Below, piece by piece: positions 8,498 through 11,509 of a stretch of DNA of 11,509 bases (position 1 is its first letter; every line of letters begins with the position of its first letter). Under the pieces are notes generated by a model that had not been told where the DNA came from, searched no databases, and saw only the letters and a list, made by a program, of their open reading frames with translations. The stretch is from Bacteroidales bacterium (lineage in GTDB: Bacteria; Bacteroidota; Bacteroidia; Bacteroidales; JAADJA01), in contig DAOVYU010000009.1 of the NCBI GenBank assembly GCA_030635465.1, positions 1 to 11,509 of the forward strand, given 5' to 3'. A program made the position numbers and the translations under genes.

Positions 8498-9217
8498 ATG
8501 AAACATGATAGAAGTAAAAACCCATTTAGGAAATCAAGTAAATATATTATTGCGATTTTGATTTCTTTATTTTCATTGACCTTTGCTCAAGCACAACAGA
8601 AAACTGAAACGCAATACTTATTGAAAGGTAATGGTTCCATTGAAATAAATGCTTTTGGAGGTCCAACATTAACTTTTTCAACAGCTTATAAAAAGTTTGC
8701 ATTATTTATTGGAGGAGATGCCGGAATTATAATAAATAGAGTGTTATTAATTGGAGGATATGGAGAATGGTATTTGTCTGAATATGAACAAACCATTAGA
8801 GAGATGGTTGATGATAATAACGAATTTGTTGGAGACCTTGAGGTACAACTTAAATTTAATCATGCAGGATTTATATTTGGGTATTTATATAAAAGTGAGA
8901 AACCCATTCATTTTGGAATAACTTCAAGATTCGGCTGGGGTCTTTTAAAATGGGAACCAGTTGGCACGAACAATCCACCTAATGATTTACAGGATAATGT
9001 GTTTGTGATAACTCCCAAATTTGACATAGGACTTAATTTAACACCCTGGGCAAAAATGGTTGTTGGAGGCGGATACCGTTTTGTTACCGGTATCAATGAA
9101 AGCTACCCATCAAGAAGACCTTCTTCAAGCTACATTAGCGATAAAGGATTGTTTGATAGTACTGCCTTAGATAGTTTTGTAGTGGATATTGGCTTCTATT
9201 TTGGTGATTTTAAATAA
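8498..9217 (+). CDS. Predicted small outer-membrane beta-barrel protein
   Basis: The 239-residue product has a basic N-terminus and signal peptide ending LTFAQA|QQ (cleavage near residue 32). The mature part is a series of short amphipathic strands rich in Gly and aromatic residues (SIEINAFGGPTLTFSTAY, FALFIGGDAGIII, HAGFIFGYLY, HFGITSRFGWGLL, MVVGGGYRFVTGI). It ends in VVDIGFYFGDFK, so an aromatic residue is next to the C-terminus, as in many outer-membrane barrels. The strand count suggests about 8-10 strands. No specific family or ligand was recognised. It follows the transglutaminase-like pair after 63 bases that contain a palindrome, so it could be read through from that operon or have its own unseen promoter. 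The exported barrel character is reasonably supported; the function is unknown. Confidence 0.8.
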   Translation: MKHDRSKNPFRKSSKYIIAILISLFSLTFAQAQQKTETQYLLKGNGSIEINAFGGPTLTFSTAYKKFALFIGGDAGIIINRVLLIGGYGEWYLSEYEQTIREMVDDNNEFVGDLEVQLKFNHAGFIFGYLYKSEKPIHFGITSRFGWGLLKWEPVGTNNPPNDLQDNVFVITPKFDIGLNLTPWAKMVVGGGYRFVTGINESYPSRRPSSSYISDKGLFDSTALDSFVVDIGFYFGDFK

Positions 9218-9224
9218 TATACGA

Positions 9225-9251
9225 GTTGCCAACTTTTGCAAGATTGGCAAC
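9225..9251. repeat. GTTGCCAAC-type palindrome between convergent genes
   Basis: GTTGCCAA (9225-9232) pairs with TTGGCAAC (9244-9251). The inner part TTT/AAG pairs partly around loop TGC. It occupies the 39-base gap between the converging barrel-protein gene and the DsrE-family gene, so it could end transcripts from both sides, although neither side has a strong T-run. Its sequence resembles the palindrome at 8447-8485. Confidence 0.75.
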
Positions 9252-9256
9252 CCTTA

Positions 9257-9613
9257 TTAAAATGTTAGCACCTTATTGCACTCAAAAGTCCACTGAGCAA
9301 ACACCTTCATATTACTAAGCTGTATACCTTTAATAAATTCCAGGGAGTCAATTCCGCGTGCCTGTGAGCATCCTCCACAGGATTTTACTTCGCCACCTTT
9401 GTTTATAACTGACTTTAACATTCGCTCGATATTATAAAACCCGTCAGGTGTTTTTTGATTGGGAAGACCACAGAATACGGCATCAGCTAACAGGAAAATT
9501 TTCACTTCTGTATCCTTATGCTCTTTCTGGAGAGTCATGGCCATTCTTAATGCACGGTATGCTGTTTCTGTTCCGTATGGCGCATCATTGATGATGATTA
9601 ATATTTTTTGCAT
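9257..9613 (-). CDS. DsrE-family protein with CxxC motif
   Basis: This is a small (118 residues from the chosen start) cytoplasmic protein of the DsrE/DsrF/TusD-like sulfur-relay fold. It begins MQKILIIINDAPYGTE, a nucleotide-binding-like first strand typical of this subgroup, and continues with IFLLADAVFCGLPNQKTPDG (Cys48), YNIERML, the motif KSCGGCSQARGI (Cys79 and Cys82) and the ending NKVLTF. Such proteins act in sulfur transfer or thiol chemistry, but no specific partner is visible here. An in-frame ATG at 9631 would add MQKKII. It lies in an 18-base near-duplicate of the real start, and homologues usually begin at the MxKILIIIND segment, so 9613 is preferred. The gene follows the efflux channel gene in the same direction with a 38-base gap. 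It may be part of that operon or use the promoter-like site at 9682-9711. Confidence 0.88.
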   Translation of the reverse strand: MQKILIIINDAPYGTETAYRALRMAMTLQKEHKDTEVKIFLLADAVFCGLPNQKTPDGFYNIERMLKSVINKGGEVKSCGGCSQARGIDSLEFIKGIQLSNMKVFAQWTFECNKVLTF

Positions 9614-9631
9614 GATTATCTTTTTTTGCAT

Positions 9632-9643
9632 AAGTTGGCAACC
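9632..9643. repeat. Half copy of the GTTGCCAAC palindrome
   Basis: AAGTTGGCAACC, read on the minus strand as GGTTGCCAACTT, matches one arm of the nearby palindromes. No complementary arm is found close by. On the minus strand it directly abuts the first possible ATG of the DsrE-family gene, and the next bases TATGCAAAA resemble the loop side of the full copy at 9225-9251. Confidence 0.55.
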
Positions 9644-9651
9644 TATGTTCT

Positions 9652-10830
9652 TTAATAATATACTTTTCGTAAATCCACTTCCAAAAGTAACATCTCCTTT
9701 TTAAATTCAAACAAATTTAAAATATTCTGAAAATAGAAATCCGATTCATAAAAATATTGTGTTAAGGAAATCTCACCGGCTTCCATTGCCAGTCGAAGTA
9801 AGATTTCATTATTTGAAACCACCAACATTTCTTCCATATCTGTTACACGTTCTTTCAGATAATTCCATTGTTCATACAATTGTAACAATTCGTTTTGTTT
9901 CAATTGCCAGAAACGATAAGCATCAGACTCGGCATAAGCCAGTTTTGCTTTGGCAGTATTTACAGCTCTTGCATCTCCCCATAAAGGAATCGTAATTCCT
10001 GCTTTAATACCACGTAGCTTTGTATCCAGAATACTTTCCGAATAATATCCTGCTTTTAACTTTGGCAGCTTTTGATTAAAAACCACATCTACCTCTTTTG
10101 ACTTTTTTTCAACTTCAGTCTCATACATTTGATTTATATATCCTTCCCTGTAATCTGATAGCAAAGAATCAAAAGTGATATTTAGAGAAGCAGGAAAAAC
10201 AGTGTCAGCAAGATGTACACCCTGATCTCCTGTGAGGTTTAGTATTTCTGCAAAATTTTTACTGAATTCACGTTGCAGCAAGTTAATCTCATTCTCCAAT
10301 GCCATTACTTTCATCTTTGCCTGATTCACCTGCAGCTGATTGGTCTCACCTGTTTCAAGTCTACGTTCAAAGCCTTCAAAAACTTTATTAGCATATGATA
10401 ATCGTTCAGTTAATAGAGATTCCAAATTATTCATATATACCCGGTTTATCCATACCTGTTTTGCTTTCAGTAGAATTTCCTGACGGGTTGCTTTATATTC
10501 CAGTTCGGATTGTTTCTGGTTAATTTTTGATAACTTAGACCTTGTTGTATAAGCAGTTGGGAAATCGAATGACTGGGTTACCTCAAAATCAGTACGAGTA
10601 CCAAGTTCAATAGGATTTCCCCACATATAACCGAATTCCACTTCAGGATTTGCTGGTGTAATCCCTGTTCTGGCATTTAATTTTCGTGATTCCAACAAAT
10701 TCTGTGCAGCAATTAAGGTGCTATTTCCATTTTCGACCCGATATAATAAACTATCGAGTGATGGTTGTGCGAACAGACATGAGCCAACCATGAAAATCGC
10801 TATAAATGATATAATCTTCATCTGTTTCAT
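9652..10830 (-). CDS. TolC/CzcC-type outer-membrane efflux channel protein
   Basis: The 392-residue product has a signal peptide (MKQMKIISFIAIFMVGSCLFA|Q). It has the repeated long-helix architecture of the outer membrane efflux protein family: SLDSLLYRVENGNSTLIAAQ near the N-terminus, NPEVEFGYMWGNP, then coiled helices around residues 100-210 (with RRLETGETNQLQVNQAKMKV). A second half contains ITIPLWGDARAVNTAKAKLA and the C-terminal GEISLTQYFYESDFYFQNIL. This places it in the CzcC/CusC-like group, the outer-membrane exit duct of tripartite RND pumps. The start codon overlaps the stop of the RND pump gene (ATGA, 10827-10830), showing translational coupling and a shared operon. M4 is an alternative start. 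No periplasmic adaptor gene lies between or immediately after; it may be upstream of the window. Confidence 0.92.
   Translation of the reverse strand: MKQMKIISFIAIFMVGSCLFAQPSLDSLLYRVENGNSTLIAAQNLLESRKLNARTGITPANPEVEFGYMWGNPIELGTRTDFEVTQSFDFPTAYTTRSKLSKINQKQSELEYKATRQEILLKAKQVWINRVYMNNLESLLTERLSYANKVFEGFERRLETGETNQLQVNQAKMKVMALENEINLLQREFSKNFAEILNLTGDQGVHLADTVFPASLNITFDSLLSDYREGYINQMYETEVEKKSKEVDVVFNQKLPKLKAGYYSESILDTKLRGIKAGITIPLWGDARAVNTAKAKLAYAESDAYRFWQLKQNELLQLYEQWNYLKERVTDMEEMLVVSNNEILLRLAMEAGEISLTQYFYESDFYFQNILNLFEFKKEMLLLEVDLRKVYY
9682..9711 (-). promoter_or_regulatory. Candidate internal promoter for the DsrE-family gene
   Basis: On the minus strand TTTG (9711-9708) is followed after 18 bases by TACTTTTG (9689-9682), matching TTTG/TAnnTTTG with the same spacing as the promoter at 4333-4362. 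It lies within the last codons of the efflux channel gene and would give a leader of about 60 bases before the ATG at 9613, containing the half palindrome. A chance match inside AT-rich coding sequence cannot be excluded. Confidence 0.4.
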
Positions 10831-11509
10831 AATCTAGCTTTTTTTGTTTGAATGATATAATATACAGCCGGAATGACAAATAAATTCAGCAATGTGGAAG
10901 TAAATAAGCCACCCAGGATAACAATGGCCATTGGACTTTGTATTTCGTTACCCGGCTTTCCTCCATTAAGAGCCAAAGGTATCAGTGCCAGTGCAGAAGC
11001 AAGAGCAGTCATTAATATCGGATTTAACCGATCTGACGAACCACGAATAATCGTTTCTTGCAAAGAAATCTCTTCATCCCGACTTATATGCTGATACCTG
11101 GATACCAGCAATATGCCATTTCTGGTTGCGATACCAAATAAAGTTATGAATCCAATAATGGCCGGAATACTCAGCATATTTGAAGTGAACCAGATTGCTA
11201 AAACTCCACCAATAACTGCCAATGGCAGATTGATCAACACCAACCCGGCCAGAGAAGCACTTTTAAATTCCTGGTAGAGAATAACATAAATTATAAGAAT
11301 TGCTAATAGGGAAGTAAAAAGCAGCATTTGTGAAGCACGTTGGGCACTTTCAAACTGGCCACCATAATGAATAAAATAATTATCCGGAACCACTACTTTA
11401 TTACTTATTGTTTCCTTTATTTCATCTACTACACTACCCACATCTCTGCCAGCTACATTTGCTGAAACCACAAGTTTACGCTGTACATTTTCACGATTAA
11501 TTGCATTAG
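10827..11509 (-). CDS. CusA/CzcA-type RND efflux pump, C-terminal part (5' end beyond the window)
   Basis: This is an inner-membrane proton-driven RND transporter, of which the last 226 residues are visible. The frame is open to the right edge and reads NAINRENVQRKLVVSANVAGRD there, the conserved region preceding the second transmembrane half in heavy-metal RND pumps. The GTG at 11471 is therefore internal and not a start. Transmembrane segments follow at MLLFTSLLAILIIYVILY, GLVLINLPLAVIGGVLAIW, IIGFITLFGIATRNGILLV, LMTALASALALIPLAL and MAIVILGGLFTSTLLNLFVI. Motifs RLNPILMTA and GNEIQSPMAIVILGGL are characteristic of the CusA/CzcA (HME-RND) side of the family. The key proton-relay and metal-binding residues lie upstream, so the substrate cannot be judged. 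The stop overlaps the start of the outer-membrane channel gene. Confidence 0.93.
   Translation of the reverse strand, partial: NAINRENVQRKLVVSANVAGRDVGSVVDEIKETISNKVVVPDNYFIHYGGQFESAQRASQMLLFTSLLAILIIYVILYQEFKSASLAGLVLINLPLAVIGGVLAIWFTSNMLSIPAIIGFITLFGIATRNGILLVSRYQHISRDEEISLQETIIRGSSDRLNPILMTALASALALIPLALNGGKPGNEIQSPMAIVILGGLFTSTLLNLFVIPAVYYIIQTKKARL

Noticed and set aside
9459..9704. Plus-strand open frame opposite the DsrE gene, with a hydrophobic stretch
   Set aside because: It lies opposite two conserved genes; the hydrophobic run is the reverse reading of A-rich coding sequence.
10873..11094. Plus-strand open frame opposite the RND pump gene
   Set aside because: It is antisense to highly conserved transmembrane coding sequence and has no independent support.
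11469..11471. GTG as start of the RND pump gene
   Set aside because: Upstream in-frame residues NAINRENVQRKL are conserved pump sequence; the gene is cut by the window edge.

Overview
The window looks like a chromosomal segment from an AT-rich member of the Bacteroidota, possibly a Bacteroidales/Marinilabiliales-type organism (that placement is inference). The evidence is low GC, very weak Shine-Dalgarno signals, Bacteroidota-type promoters (TTTG, 18 bases, TAnnTTTG), export signals cleaved before Gln (FS|Q, IS|QQ, AQA|Q), and Bacteroidota-style OmpA/TPR lipoprotein and DUF3857/transglutaminase families. No rRNA, tRNA, CRISPR array, insertion sequence or phage gene is visible.

Left part (1-2345, plus strand): the 3' end of an exported PQQ-type beta-propeller protein is followed 27 bases later by a signal-peptide protein. 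That second protein joins a LolA/LppX-like half to a DUF1579-like half. The two probably share a transcript. A spacer and a strong hairpin terminator (2497-2523) follow, the latter oriented for the next gene.

Middle (2548-9217): a minus-strand lipoprotein with an OmpA-like domain and TPR repeats is transcribed leftward from a recognisable promoter (4333-4362). That promoter also argues for moving the start codon inward to 4293. Diverging from it on the plus strand are two adjacent DUF3857/transglutaminase-like exported proteins. The first keeps a complete Cys-His-Asp triad; the second has replaced all three residues (Gln, Glu, Ser). A predicted small outer-membrane beta-barrel protein comes next, separated from the pair by a long palindrome.

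Right part (9257-11509, minus strand): the C-terminal part of a CusA/CzcA-type RND efflux pump runs off the right edge. It overlaps by ATGA with a CzcC/TolC-type outer-membrane channel, and a small DsrE-family protein with a CxxC motif lies 38 bases further on. A second promoter-like match sits inside the end of the channel gene and could drive the DsrE gene alone.

A GTTGCCAAC-type palindrome occurs twice as a full hairpin (8447-8485 and 9225-9251) and once as a half copy (9632-9643). The last two flank the DsrE gene. Most products in the first 9.2 kb are predicted to be exported to the envelope. The two most interesting points are the active/degenerate transglutaminase pair and the repeat-bracketed DsrE gene behind a metal-type efflux operon; I see no clear evidence of a wholly new system.
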